DNA of 64,000 nucleotides from Nocardia acididurans (GTDB taxonomy: Bacteria; Actinomycetota; Actinomycetes; Mycobacteriales; Mycobacteriaceae), in assembly GCF_016741815.1 (NCBI RefSeq), contig NZ_JAERRJ010000006.1, positions 248,001 through 312,000 of the forward strand. Direction: 5' to 3'. Each line of letters begins with the position of its first letter. Position 1 is the stretch's first letter. Shown here in pieces: positions 1-8,861 of the stretch. The translations under genes and the position numbers were made by a program. The notes under the pieces are model-generated. The model was given only the letters and a program-made list of their open reading frames with translations, had not been told where the DNA came from and searched no databases.

Positions 1-65
1 AGCAACCCCGCCACCCTGGCGACAACTGATCGACATCTGCCTCGCGGAAAACTGCGGCCGGACAC

Positions 66-105
66 AATTCCCTGCGCGGACCATCCGCGCGGGGAATTCT
101 TTTCG
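66..105 (+). terminator. Intrinsic terminator of an upstream plus-strand gene
   Basis: Arms at 66-80 and 84-98 pair over 15 bp with one U-G wobble around a 3-nt CCA loop, and CTTTTCG follows at 99-105. This is a textbook rho-independent terminator for a plus-strand gene ending left of, or at, the window edge. Positions 1-65 hold no gene I can identify; one forward frame stops at 27-29 and could be that gene's last codons. Confidence 0.7.
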
Positions 106-175
106 ACGCCTTCGCGCCGTCGCAGCGGCCTTCGCAGCTTTGCGGAACCTTCACGGCGCGGCCTCTTGCGATCAC

Positions 176-211
176 GTTGAACGAGCGTTTAACGTATTGA
201 ACATGCGTTCA
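176..211. promoter_or_regulatory. Double TetR-type operator overlapping the regulator's start codon
   Basis: Two adjacent imperfect palindromes lie here. The first, at 176-193, reads GTTGAACGAGCGTTTAAC and matches its reverse complement at 14 of 18 positions. The second, at 198-211, reads TGAACATGCGTTCA with perfect 5-bp arms. Both share a TGAAC/CGTT half-site. The ATG of the TetR gene at 203 lies inside the second palindrome and has no ribosome binding site, so the message is probably leaderless and a bound repressor would cover the transcription start. Autoregulation is inferred. Confidence 0.6.
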
Positions 212-832
212 GCCACCGAGGATTTGACGACCCGGGCGAGGATCCGCGACGCGGCAGTGACCGTGTTCGGGGACCAAGGGTTCGGAGTGGGAGTTCGCGC
301 CATCGCCGCCGCGGCTGGGGTATCGCCCGGGCTCGTCATCCATCATTTCGGGTCCAAGGACGGGCTGCGCGAAGCCTGCGACAACCACGTCCGGGAGGTG
401 ATTCGGACGGCCAAGACCGAATACGTGCAGCACCCGTCACCCGGCGGCCTACTGCAGCAACTGGCCGAAATCGAGGACTTCGCACCGCACATGGCCTATC
501 TGATGCGCAGCTTCCAGGCCGGCGGAGCGCTGACCCTCAGCTTCTACGAACACATGCTCGCCGACGTCGAGGAGTATCTGCGGCTCGGCGTCGAGGCCGG
601 GACGCTGCGCGCGCCCCGCGATCTGAAGGCCATGGCGCGTTACGTCGCGACCACCAACGGCGGTGGCATGATGCTGTTCCTGCAGCTCTACGCGGCGCGC
701 AATGAAGGACGCATGGATTTCCGAAAGGCCTTGCGCGAGTACGCGGATCAGATGATGGTGCCCGCGCTGGAGATCTACACCAACGGCATGCTCACCGACT
801 CGACGGCGCTCGAGACTCTCACCCAACAGTAG
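203..832 (+). CDS. TetR/AcrR-family transcriptional regulator
   Basis: This 209-aa protein has an N-terminal helix-turn-helix (about residues 10-55, with TRARIRDAAVTVFGDQGF and HHFGSKDGLREAC typical of TetR proteins) and an all-helical C-terminal ligand domain. An in-frame ATG at 140 would add 21 residues, but the domain starts right after the ATG at 203, which sits in a palindromic operator, so I prefer 203 and a leaderless mRNA. It is followed 26 nt downstream by an ABC exporter pair, the classic layout of a drug-responsive repressor controlling its own pump. The ligand is unknown. Confidence 0.85.
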   Translation: MRSATEDLTTRARIRDAAVTVFGDQGFGVGVRAIAAAAGVSPGLVIHHFGSKDGLREACDNHVREVIRTAKTEYVQHPSPGGLLQQLAEIEDFAPHMAYLMRSFQAGGALTLSFYEHMLADVEEYLRLGVEAGTLRAPRDLKAMARYVATTNGGGMMLFLQLYAARNEGRMDFRKALREYADQMMVPALEIYTNGMLTDSTALETLTQQ

Positions 833-858
833 AAATCGTTTTCCTCCAAGGAGATTCG

Positions 859-1812
859 ATGAATGCCCAGAACACTCCCGTGATCGAAGTCCGGGATCTG
901 CACAAGCACTTCGGGCAGGTGCACGCTCTCGACGGTCTCGACCTCGAGGTCGCCGAGGGGGAGGTGCACGGCTTCCTCGGCCCCAACGGCGCCGGGAAGT
1001 CCACCACCATCCGCATCCTGCTCGGCATCCTGGCCCGCACCTCCGGCGACGCGCGCGTCCTGGGCCGCGACCCGTGGACCGACGCCGTCGACCTGCATCG
1101 CGACATCGCCTATGTGCCCGGCGATGTCACGCTGTGGCCGTCGCTGTCCGGCGGCGAGGTCATCGACCTGCTCGGCCGCATGCGCGGCGGCATCGACCAG
1201 GGCCGGCGCGCCGAACTCATCGACCGTTTCGAACTCGATCCGAAGAAGAAGGCCCGCACCTACTCCAAGGGCAATCGGCAGAAGGTGGCACTGGTATCGG
1301 CGTTCTCGTCGAATGCGAAACTGCTGCTGCTCGACGAGCCGACCTCGGGCCTCGACCCGCTCATGGAGCAGGTCTTCAACGAATGCGTCGCCGAGGCCGG
1401 GGAGCGCGGCTGCACGGTGCTGCTGTCCAGCCACATCCTGTCCGAGGTGGAGCGACTGTGCCGGCGCGTCACCATCATTCGCTCCGGGCGCACCGTGGAA
1501 GCCGGTTCGCTACAGCAGCTGCGGCATCTGAGCCGCACCTCCATCACCGCCGAAATGATCGGTGACCCAGGCGATCTCAACCGGATCCCGGGTGTCGAGG
1601 ACGTCACCTACGAGGATCACACGGTGCACTGCCAGGTGGAGGCCGAGCATCTCGGCGAACTCATCCGCGTCCTCGGCGACGCCGGGGTGCGCAGCCTGGT
1701 CAGCCAGCCGCCGACGCTGGAAGAGCTGTTCCTGCGCCACTATTCGATCAACGGTGACGGGGCCTCCGGCATCGAGCACACCGATCCGAAGCGGGAGAAG
1801 GTCGCGAAATGA
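859..1812 (+). CDS. ABC-2 type exporter, ATP-binding subunit (DrrA-like)
   Basis: This 317-aa cytoplasmic ATPase probably powers drug or lipid export. It shows Walker A GPNGAGKST (about residues 41-49), a Q-loop/signature region with YSKGNRQKV (a degenerate LSGGQ, as is common in DrrA-type proteins), Walker B LLLLDEPTSGLDP and the H-loop SSH. A C-terminal accessory domain of about 90 residues follows. AAGGAG lies 6 nt before the ATG. The stop overlaps the permease start by 4 nt (ATGA), so translation is probably coupled. Substrate specificity cannot be read from sequence. Confidence 0.93.
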   Translation: MNAQNTPVIEVRDLHKHFGQVHALDGLDLEVAEGEVHGFLGPNGAGKSTTIRILLGILARTSGDARVLGRDPWTDAVDLHRDIAYVPGDVTLWPSLSGGEVIDLLGRMRGGIDQGRRAELIDRFELDPKKKARTYSKGNRQKVALVSAFSSNAKLLLLDEPTSGLDPLMEQVFNECVAEAGERGCTVLLSSHILSEVERLCRRVTIIRSGRTVEAGSLQQLRHLSRTSITAEMIGDPGDLNRIPGVEDVTYEDHTVHCQVEAEHLGELIRVLGDAGVRSLVSQPPTLEELFLRHYSINGDGASGIEHTDPKREKVAK

Positions 1813-3455
1813 CCACCGTCGCCGCCCCTCGAACTTTCGAAACACCGTTACGCACAACAGATTTCACCGGAACCGGGCAGATGCTGCGGCTCTACCTGCG
1901 GCGCGACCGCATCGTGCTGCCGCTGTGGGTGCTGCTGCTGTCGCTGCCGCTGGGCAGCGTGTACATCGACAGCATCTCCTCGGTGTATCCCGGCGACGCC
2001 GACCGGGCCTCCTTCGCGGCCTCGATTCTCGCCAGCCCCTCCCAGCTGGCCATGTACGGGCCGGTGTACAACACCAGCCTGGGCGCGGTCGGCATCTGGA
2101 AGGCGGGGATGTTCCACACCCTGATCGCCATCGCCACCATCCTCACCGTCATCCGGCACACCCGCGCCGAAGAGGAAAGCGGGCGTGAGGAATTGGTGGC
2201 CGCCACCCGCATCGGCCGCTTCGCCGGGCTCACCGCCGCGCTCCTCGTCGGCTACGGCGGCGCACTGCTCACCGGGCTGGTCGGCTTCGCCAGCCTGGCG
2301 GGCACCGACGTGCCGCGCGGCGGATCGCTGGCCTTCGGGCTGGCGCTGGCCGGATCCGGCGCGGTGTTCGCCGCGGTGGCCGCGGTCGCCGCGCAGCTGT
2401 CCAGCGGTGCGCGTCTCGCGCGCGGAATCGCCTTCGCCGTCCTGGGATTCACCTTCACCCTGCGCGCCATCGGCGACGCCCGCGCCGGAGACGGACCCAC
2501 CAGCCCGCTGGTGTGGTTGTCCCCGCAGGGCTGGTCGCTGCAGGTGCGGCCGTACGCGGGCGACCATTTCGCGGTCCTGCTGCTGCATCTGGCGGCCGTC
2601 GTCGTGCTCACCGTGGTCGCGTACTGGCTGCTGCGGCACCGGGACATGGGCGCGGGCCTGGTCGCCGAACGACCCGGCGCACCCACCGCCGGACCCGCGC
2701 TGAGCGGTCCGCTCGGACTGGCCTGGCGGCTGCAGCGCGGCACCCTGCTGGCCTGGACCGCCGGACTCGCCGTCTACGGCCTGCTCATCGGCAGCGTCAT
2801 CCACGGCATCGGTGACGAGCTGGGCGACAGCGAGACCATCCGCGAGCTGATCACCCGCATGGGCGGTTCGGCGTCGCTGGAGAATTCGATGATCACCTAC
2901 GCCTTCACCATGATCGCGGTGGCCGCCGCCGCGTACGCGGTGTCGACGGCGCTGCGGCTGCACGCGGAGGAGAGCGGTCAGCGCGCCGAAACCGTGCTCA
3001 CCGGTGCGGTGCCGCGAACCCGGTGGGCCGCTTCCCATCTGGTCTTCGCGCTCGGCGGTCCCGCGTTGGCGCTGCTGGTGTCGGGCCTGCTGGGCGGGCT
3101 CGTCTACGGCCGGGCCGCGGGCGACGTCGGCGGCAAGCTGCCCGATGTCCTGGGTGCGGCGCTGGTGCAGCTGCCCGCCGTGTGGTTCTTCGCGGCGATC
3201 ACCGTGGCGATATTCGGTCTGGCGCCGCGCTGGACCCCGGTGGCGTGGGGTGTGCTCACCGCCGCCGTGGCGGTCTTCCTGCTCGGTGCGATCTCCGGTG
3301 CGCCGCAATGGTTCCGGGACCTCGATCCGTTCGAGCACGCGCCGAGGATTCCGGGTGCGGCGTTCACCGCCACGCCGGTGGTGATCCTGCTGGTGATCGA
3401 CGCGGCGCTGATTGCGCTGGGGCTCATCGCCTTCCGGCGGCGCGACCTGCGCTGA
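1809..3455 (+). CDS. ABC-2 type exporter, 12-TM permease (polyketide-antibiotic exporter type)
   Basis: This 548-aa integral membrane protein has roughly twelve hydrophobic segments in two related halves (for example near residues 35-60, 95-115, 135-215, 250-265, 310-330 and 350-545). This is the pattern of large fused permeases of the COG3559 type that pair with one DrrA-like ATPase. It is translationally coupled to that ATPase. With the TetR gene upstream, the three genes form one regulated efflux unit. No terminator is obvious after the stop; the next gene starts about 150 nt downstream. Confidence 0.88.
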   Translation: MTTVAAPRTFETPLRTTDFTGTGQMLRLYLRRDRIVLPLWVLLLSLPLGSVYIDSISSVYPGDADRASFAASILASPSQLAMYGPVYNTSLGAVGIWKAGMFHTLIAIATILTVIRHTRAEEESGREELVAATRIGRFAGLTAALLVGYGGALLTGLVGFASLAGTDVPRGGSLAFGLALAGSGAVFAAVAAVAAQLSSGARLARGIAFAVLGFTFTLRAIGDARAGDGPTSPLVWLSPQGWSLQVRPYAGDHFAVLLLHLAAVVVLTVVAYWLLRHRDMGAGLVAERPGAPTAGPALSGPLGLAWRLQRGTLLAWTAGLAVYGLLIGSVIHGIGDELGDSETIRELITRMGGSASLENSMITYAFTMIAVAAAAYAVSTALRLHAEESGQRAETVLTGAVPRTRWAASHLVFALGGPALALLVSGLLGGLVYGRAAGDVGGKLPDVLGAALVQLPAVWFFAAITVAIFGLAPRWTPVAWGVLTAAVAVFLLGAISGAPQWFRDLDPFEHAPRIPGAAFTATPVVILLVIDAALIALGLIAFRRRDLR

Positions 3456-3608
3456 TACCGCTTCCCACCCCGGAGGGTGTCGCCGATTCGACTTCGGCGG
3501 CACCCTCTTTCGCCGTTTCGGGGCAGTGGCGGGGCAGGGATAGGGGCTGGATTGCCCGCGGTTCGGGGTGGTACCCACAGAGGGGATCGATTTGTGAGGA
3601 GGTGGGAG

Positions 3609-3815
3609 ATGTACGAGGGTCTGGTACTCGGCGCACATCTGCCGACAGGATGGCTCTGGCCGGCTCTGATCCTGATCGGGCTGATTCTGGCCGCGGGACT
3701 CCTGGTGTTACTGCTGGTCAGCGGCGCTCGGTTCGATGAACCGTCCTATACGCCGCCGTCCACCCCCGGACCGTGTGAACCCTTCTGCTCCATGCGCAAT
3801 CAGGCCCCGGCCTGA
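3609..3815 (+). CDS. Small single-pass membrane protein, unknown function
   Basis: This 68-aa protein has one strong hydrophobic helix (about residues 15-40, WPALILIGLILAAGLLVLLL) and a short Pro-rich tail with two Cys residues. The ATG at 3609 is chosen because AGGAGG lies at 3597-3602; a longer frame from 3477 lacks this signal and has no coding look. It lies between the exporter operon and another unknown gene, on the same strand. I do not recognise the family. Confidence 0.6.
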   Translation: MYEGLVLGAHLPTGWLWPALILIGLILAAGLLVLLLVSGARFDEPSYTPPSTPGPCEPFCSMRNQAPA

Positions 3816-3886
3816 GCGCCCGGCAGGATTACCACGCCGCCGGGGCGGTTACTCCAGGGACAGAGTTCGATGATTGAAGGTTTCCC

Positions 3887-4354
3887 ATGGGGCAGCGTGG
3901 TCCGGCCGTGGTGGGTTTGTATCTCCGCGAGTCCGGGCGGTGGCGCCGGATCGCCGAATACCGGCTGAACGCCGACGGAGTCGTGACATTCCGGGCGATA
4001 GATCCGGTCGAGGGACTGGTGGCGCGTGTCTGGTACCACCAGGGCGTGGATCTGCTCGACCAGGAGCGCACCGTGTCGCCGCAGGACGGTCCGGAGTTCC
4101 TGCGAGCCCTGTTGCAGCCGTTCGGATTCCGCGACTACCGCTTCCGTGACGACAGCCGCGCCCGCGACGACAACCCGGTCCGGGACGACGGTGCGTTCGG
4201 GGACAACGCATCTCACCCGGTTCCACGCGGAAACGACCACGCCACAGCGGAATCCGGGTGCGCCGCCTGCGCCGGGGACGGGGCCGCGCACGGATCGCAT
4301 CGAACCCGCCCCGCCGCCTGGCGCACGCTGGACGCGGACACCGTCCGCTTCTGA
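3887..4354 (+). CDS. Hypothetical protein with a charged repetitive C-terminal half
   Basis: This 155-aa protein has an ordered N-terminal part (about residues 1-80) that looks like a small beta-rich domain (VVGLYLRESGRWRRIAEYRL). A low-complexity tail follows with recurring RDD-type motifs and three Cys residues. GAAGG precedes the ATG with suboptimal spacing. Reading frames on the opposite strand are also open here, so strand assignment rests on protein plausibility and orientation. It converges on the lipoprotein gene, with only 3 nt between stops. Function is unknown. Confidence 0.5.
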   Translation: MGQRGPAVVGLYLRESGRWRRIAEYRLNADGVVTFRAIDPVEGLVARVWYHQGVDLLDQERTVSPQDGPEFLRALLQPFGFRDYRFRDDSRARDDNPVRDDGAFGDNASHPVPRGNDHATAESGCAACAGDGAAHGSHRTRPAAWRTLDADTVRF

Positions 4355-4357
4355 GCC

Positions 4358-5548
4358 CTACAGGCTGTTGGCCAGCAGCGCGTACTGCGCGGTGGCCATC
4401 TTGTGCGCGTCGGTTTCGTTGTCCGCGTTCACGACTCCCACATACCGCTTGTAGACCACATAGCAGCGGTAGGCGGTGTTCTTACTGTTGTGGATGCATT
4501 TCGAATCCGGGATGCCGTCCGGGGCGGGCCCGTTCTCGACGCCCTCCAGAATCGCTATCAGCCCGCTCACCAGATCGTTGCCGGCCTTCTGATCCGTGGT
4601 GCGGAACATGTACCCGTCCCCGGCGTTGGCCATGAGATCCATACCCGTGCTGTCCACCAGCCGCTGCCGTACGCCCTGATCATTGGCGGCGTGCACCAGC
4701 ATGTTCGGGCCGAAATAGCCGAAGGCGTCGGCATCGGGGGTGCGGTTGTCGCGGCTGTCCACCAGTGTGCGCGCCAGCATCCGATCCGGATCGAACGGCA
4801 GCTGCGCGATGCTGTCCTTGGGCGTCGGGGTGAACGCGTCCACCGCGGGCACTTCGGCGTCGAGGGTCTTCTTCACCAGCGACATCAGCTGGGTCTGATC
4901 GGGTGTCGTGCGCACGATGAACAGCGAGATCACGAATTCCTTGCGCGGCATGGCCACACCGATGGTGGGCACGGTCGGCCGCCAGTGGATGAGCGCGTCC
5001 GGATACTCGGCCAGCGTCAGTTTGCGGTTCTGATCCAGTGCCACATTGAAGTCGGCGTCGGCGATCTCCCGCGCCGCCAGCTTCGCCGCGTCCTCGGACG
5101 GGAAGCGCAGCAACCGGATGGTGACGGTGGTGGCGCTCGGGTCCACCTTGTCCTCGGCGATATCGGGTTTGTCGGCCCCGCTGGTGGCGAATCCCACCAT
5201 GAACCCGCGATTCTCCAGCACCGGCCGGGCCGTCGACGACAGGTGGCTCACGTCGATCACATCGTCGACGCTGTTCAGCACGATGCCGCCGCGCCCCACC
5301 TTCAATGTGGAATCGGCGCGCACCGTCGGCACCACGGCATCGGCCATACGCATGCCCTCGAGCACCGTGCCGCCGCCGTTGGCGGTGCGATCGTAGGTGT
5401 AGCGGTCCACCGGGTAACCGCTGGAATCCAAAGTCCGGACATCGATTTCCGCGGCCGTTGGCGTGCCCTCCTGGGCGCAGCCGGCCAACAAGGTGCCTAC
5501 CAGGGCCAGAGTGCTGACCGCGGCGACGACCCGTGCGGTGCGGATCAT
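4358..5548 (-). CDS. Secreted lipoprotein of the actinobacterial DUF7373-like type
   Basis: This 396-aa exported protein has a lipoprotein signal peptide: positively charged start, hydrophobic stretch, then lipobox LLAGC with the lipidated Cys near residue 23. The mature part has two similar alpha/beta halves with repeated references to a D-x-R-T/R-D pattern, as in the large family of Nocardia/Rhodococcus lipoproteins labelled DUF7373; that family name is from memory. It is monocistronic, and the ATG is followed immediately by the signal peptide. The role at the cell envelope is unknown. Confidence 0.75.
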   Translation of the reverse strand: MIRTARVVAAVSTLALVGTLLAGCAQEGTPTAAEIDVRTLDSSGYPVDRYTYDRTANGGGTVLEGMRMADAVVPTVRADSTLKVGRGGIVLNSVDDVIDVSHLSSTARPVLENRGFMVGFATSGADKPDIAEDKVDPSATTVTIRLLRFPSEDAAKLAAREIADADFNVALDQNRKLTLAEYPDALIHWRPTVPTIGVAMPRKEFVISLFIVRTTPDQTQLMSLVKKTLDAEVPAVDAFTPTPKDSIAQLPFDPDRMLARTLVDSRDNRTPDADAFGYFGPNMLVHAANDQGVRQRLVDSTGMDLMANAGDGYMFRTTDQKAGNDLVSGLIAILEGVENGPAPDGIPDSKCIHNSKNTAYRCYVVYKRYVGVVNADNETDAHKMATAQYALLANSL

Positions 5549-5634
5549 GACGCTCCCTCCCGCGCGCCCGTGGCGACGCTCCCCACCGATTTTCGGACCG
5601 GAGCCGACCGCTGTCCAGGGTTGTTACGCGACAC

Positions 5635-6849
5635 TCAGACCCACACGCCCTTTCCGACCGTCACCACCCCGCCGTTGCTCACCGCGAACCGGTCCCGGTC
5701 ACGGTCGAGATCGACACCGATGATCTCGCCCTCGGTCACCACGACGTTCTTGTCCAGGATCGCGTGCCGGACCACCGCGCCGCGCCCGATGCGCACGCCC
5801 GGCATCAGGACGCTGCCCTCCACGGTCGCGCCGTCCTCGACGATGACATTGGAGAACAGCACCGAATTGCGGACCGTGGCCGCCGACAGGATGCTGCCCG
5901 CGCCCACGATGGACTCCTGCGCCAGACCGCCGCGGCCGAATTTGGCGGGCGGGAGATTCTCGGCCGCACCGCGAATCGGCCAGTGCCGGTTGTAGAGGTC
6001 GAACACCGGATCCACCGACACCAGATCCATATGCGCCTCGTAGAAGGCGTCGAGGGTGCCGACATCGCGCCAGTAGCCGCGGCTGCGGTCGGTCGCGCCG
6101 GGCACCTCGTTGCGGGAGAAGTCGTAGACGGCGGCCTTCCCCTCGCGGACCAGGCCCGGAATGATGTCGCCGCCCATATCGTGGTCGGAGTCGCCGTTGT
6201 CGGCGTCCGCGCGGATGGCGTCCACCAGCACCTTGGTGGAGAACACGTAGTTGCCCATGGAGGCGAAGGTGACGTTCGGATCGTCCGGGGTGCCGGGCGG
6301 ATGCACCGGCTTCTCCAGAAAGCCCACGATGCGGCCGGATTCGTCGGAGTCGATACAGCCGAACGCGCTGGCCTGACTGCGCGGCACCCGGATACCCGCC
6401 ACCGTGACGCCCGCGCCGGACTCGATGTGCGCGGCCACCATCTGTTCCGGATCCATTCGGTAGACGTGGTCCGCGCCGAAGACCACGATGTACTCCGGGT
6501 CCTCGTCGTAGATCAGGTTGAGCGACTGCATGATCGCGTCCGCGCTGCCGGTGTACCAGCGCGGTCCCAGCCGCTGCTGCGCGGGCACCGGGGTGATGTA
6601 CTCGCCGCCGAACCCCGACAGCCGCCAGGTCTGCGAGATGTGCCGGTCCAGCGAATGCGACTTGTACTGGGTGAGCACACAGATCCGCAGGTACCCGGCG
6701 TTCACCAGATTCGAGAGCACGAAATCCACCAGCCGGTACGCCCCGCCGAACGGAACAGCCGGCTTCGCACGGTCCTTGGTCAACGGAAAGAGTCGCTTGC
6801 CCTCGCCACCGGCGAGCACGATCCCGAGTACGTGCGGCTGGCTCCTCAC
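5635..6849 (-). CDS. glgC: Glucose-1-phosphate adenylyltransferase (ADP-glucose pyrophosphorylase)
   Basis: This enzyme makes ADP-glucose from glucose-1-phosphate and ATP for glycogen and alpha-glucan synthesis. The 404-aa protein shows the nucleotidyltransferase motif LAGGEGKRLFPLTKDRAKP near the N-terminus, substrate motifs FGADHVYRMD and GFLEKP, and a C-terminal left-handed beta-helix (IVGAGSILSAATVRNSVLFSN). The GTG at 6849 gives the 404-residue length usual in mycobacteria; an upstream in-frame ATG at 6894 would add 15 residues that are not family-like. It is divergent from glgA. Confidence 0.93.
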   Translation of the reverse strand: MRSQPHVLGIVLAGGEGKRLFPLTKDRAKPAVPFGGAYRLVDFVLSNLVNAGYLRICVLTQYKSHSLDRHISQTWRLSGFGGEYITPVPAQQRLGPRWYTGSADAIMQSLNLIYDEDPEYIVVFGADHVYRMDPEQMVAAHIESGAGVTVAGIRVPRSQASAFGCIDSDESGRIVGFLEKPVHPPGTPDDPNVTFASMGNYVFSTKVLVDAIRADADNGDSDHDMGGDIIPGLVREGKAAVYDFSRNEVPGATDRSRGYWRDVGTLDAFYEAHMDLVSVDPVFDLYNRHWPIRGAAENLPPAKFGRGGLAQESIVGAGSILSAATVRNSVLFSNVIVEDGATVEGSVLMPGVRIGRGAVVRHAILDKNVVVTEGEIIGVDLDRDRDRFAVSNGGVVTVGKGVWV

Positions 6850-7108
6850 AATCGCCAAACTACCGGGTGCGGCCGAACAAAGGATGTCCGCCATGTGCCG
6901 TGTTCATCGCGTTACCCGGTTGGTTCCCCCTCGAGTCAACGTCTAGTTTGGAACCCGTGGCCCCGCGCGGGGCAGGTTGAGCCGCACGCCCAGTTCGCGG
7001 CCCGGCTCGGTCTGGACTGACGGAGCGGGGGAGCGAAGCGGAGGAGCGGAGGAGGGAAGACCGAGCTTGCAGGGCCGCGAACACGCCCGGAGCGAAGCGG
7101 AGGGCAGA
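6850..7108. promoter_or_regulatory. Divergent glgC-glgA intergenic region with leader structure
   Basis: About 260 nt separate the two start codons. The half near glgC is ordinary sequence that must hold both promoters; I cannot place clear -10 boxes. The half near glgA carries a strong hairpin and a purine-rich repeat, listed separately, which would form most of the 5' leader of the glgA mRNA. Confidence 0.5.
6994..7104 (+). repeat. Long hairpin plus purine-rich repeat in the glgA leader
   Basis: Arms at 6994-7013 and 7058-7081 pair perfectly in two blocks (10 bp TTCGCGGCCC, then 9 bp GCTCGGTCT), interrupted by a small bulge. The loop of about 44 nt is almost all purine plus C. The 15-mer GGAGCGAAGCGGAGG occurs at 7030-7044 in the loop and again at 7089-7103. 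The second copy supplies the Shine-Dalgarno sequence of glgA. Either a mobile REP-like element or an RNA attenuator is possible. Confidence 0.6.
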
Positions 7109-8284
7109 TTGGAACTGCGCGTCGCGATGATGACCCGCGAATACCCGCCGGAGGTGTACGGCGGGGCGGGGGTGCATGTCACGGAGCTGGTGCCCAGGCT
7201 GCGGCAGCTGTGCGAGGTGACCGTGCACTGCATGGGCGTCCCGCGCGCGGATGCGGTGGTGCACCAACCGGATCCGATGCTCTACACCGCCAATTCCGCC
7301 GTGCAGATGATGTCGGCGCAATTGCGCATGGCCGATGCCGCCGTCGGCGCGGACGTGGTGCACTCGCACACCTGGTACACCGGGCTCGCCGGACATCTGG
7401 CGGCCGAGCTCTACGGGATTCCGCATGTGCTGACCGCGCATTCGCTGGAACCCCGGCGGCCCTGGAAGGCCGAGCAGCTGGGCGGCGGATACCGGCTCTC
7501 GTCGTGGTCGGAACACAATGCGGTGACCTACGCGGACGCGGTGATCGCGGTCAGCGCGGGCATGCGGGCCGATGTGCTCGCCGCCTACCCGCAGATCGAT
7601 CCCGATCGAGTCCATGTGGTGCACAACGGAATCGACGCCGACGTCTGGCATCCGGGCGGGCCGCGCGAGGGCGTGCGCGATGTGCTCGCCGAACTCGGGG
7701 TGCGCGGGGATCGCCCCATCGCCGCCTTCGTCGGCCGCATCACCCGGCAGAAGGGCGTCGCCCACCTGCTCGCCGCCGCCCGCTACCTGGACCCCGATAT
7801 CCAGCTGGTGCTGTGCGCGGGAGCCGCCGATACGCCGGGGCTGGAACAGGAGGCGGCCGCCGCCGTGCGCGAACTGCGCGCCACCCGCGACGGCGTGTAC
7901 TGGATCCGGGAGATGCTGCCCACCGAGATGGTGCGTCAGATACTCGCCGCCGCAACGGTTTTCATCTGCCCGTCGGTGTACGAGCCGCTGGGCATCGTGA
8001 ATCTGGAGGCCATGGCCTGCGGGACGGCCGTGGTGGCCTCCGATGTGGGCGGAATCCCCGAGGTGGTGGTCGAGGGCGAGACCGGCAGCCTGGTGCACTA
8101 CGACCCGGCGAACCCGGACGCCTTCGAACGCGGGCTCGCGCACGCCGTCAACCTGGTGGTGGCGGATCCGGGCGCGGCGGCCGCCATGGGAAAGGCCGGC
8201 CGCGCACGGGCCATCGGCGAATTCGACTGGAACCAGATCGCGGCCCGCACCGCGCGCGTCTACGACCTGGTGCGCAAGGGGTAG
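7109..8284 (+). CDS. glgA: Glycogen synthase / alpha-maltose-1-phosphate synthase (GT4 family)
   Basis: This 391-aa GT-B glycosyltransferase uses ADP-glucose, either to extend glucan or, as known for the mycobacterial orthologue GlgM, to make maltose-1-phosphate. It shows the N-terminal MMTREYPPEVYGGAGVHV segment, FVGRITRQKG at the inter-domain region and the C-terminal CPSVYEPLGIVNLEAMACG donor-binding motif with the E-x7-E acids. I choose TTG 7109 because GGAGGG sits 4 nt upstream and the protein then starts like its relatives; the frame stays open to 6977 but that part is repeat-derived. Confidence 0.9.
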   Translation: MELRVAMMTREYPPEVYGGAGVHVTELVPRLRQLCEVTVHCMGVPRADAVVHQPDPMLYTANSAVQMMSAQLRMADAAVGADVVHSHTWYTGLAGHLAAELYGIPHVLTAHSLEPRRPWKAEQLGGGYRLSSWSEHNAVTYADAVIAVSAGMRADVLAAYPQIDPDRVHVVHNGIDADVWHPGGPREGVRDVLAELGVRGDRPIAAFVGRITRQKGVAHLLAAARYLDPDIQLVLCAGAADTPGLEQEAAAAVRELRATRDGVYWIREMLPTEMVRQILAAATVFICPSVYEPLGIVNLEAMACGTAVVASDVGGIPEVVVEGETGSLVHYDPANPDAFERGLAHAVNLVVADPGAAAAMGKAGRARAIGEFDWNQIAARTARVYDLVRKG

Positions 8285-8294
8285 TTCGCGCCGG

Positions 8295-8792
8295 TCAGCT
8301 CAGGTCGTAGGACATGAACACGTCGGCGCGGGCGTACGGGCTCGGCGCGTGCGGCTGAACGTGCACGAACCCGATCGACTCGTACAGGTGCACGGCATTG
8401 GCCAGCTTCCTGTTGCTCTCCAGGTAGAGGGATGTCGCGCCGATCGCGCGGGCGTGCGCGACCAGCGCCTCCAGGACGACGCGACCGATGCCGCGGCCCC
8501 GATACTGCGGCGGCACAGCCATTTTCGACACCTCGAAGACGCCGTCACCCATGGCGATCAGCGCGCCGCAGCCGAGGATCTCGGCGCCGGCGCGGGCGAT
8601 CAGGACCTGGCCGCCGTCGGCCACGATCCGCTCCGGATGGTCGAGGATCTTGGAGTCGGCGGCCTCGATCGAGAACAGGGTCCGCACCCACTCCTCGTTC
8701 ATCTCCTTGAACGCGCGGGCGTGCTCCGGGGTGGACATGGGTTCGACGACCAGGGCGTCGCGCTCGGCGCGGGATTCGGTTTGCTGAGGCAC
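8295..8792 (-). CDS. GNAT-family N-acetyltransferase
   Basis: This small cytoplasmic acetyltransferase of about 165 aa shows motif A VSKMAVPPQYRGRGIGRVVLEAL, the acetyl-CoA pyrophosphate loop (RGRGIG), and motif B YLESNRKLANAVHLYESIGF. The C-terminal YARADVFMSYDL is typical of the family. The start is uncertain: GTG 8792 is chosen, and GTG 8816 would add eight residues with no better ribosome binding site. It lies convergent with glgA (10 nt apart) and divergent from the LysR gene, whose product could regulate it. The acceptor substrate is unknown. Confidence 0.85.
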   Translation of the reverse strand: MPQQTESRAERDALVVEPMSTPEHARAFKEMNEEWVRTLFSIEAADSKILDHPERIVADGGQVLIARAGAEILGCGALIAMGDGVFEVSKMAVPPQYRGRGIGRVVLEALVAHARAIGATSLYLESNRKLANAVHLYESIGFVHVQPHAPSPYARADVFMSYDLS

Positions 8793-8861
8793 CAGGCCAG
8801 CATGCCCCTGCCGCACCTATAGCGTCCAATACTTGATAGCTGCGATTGATACGATCAGCTT

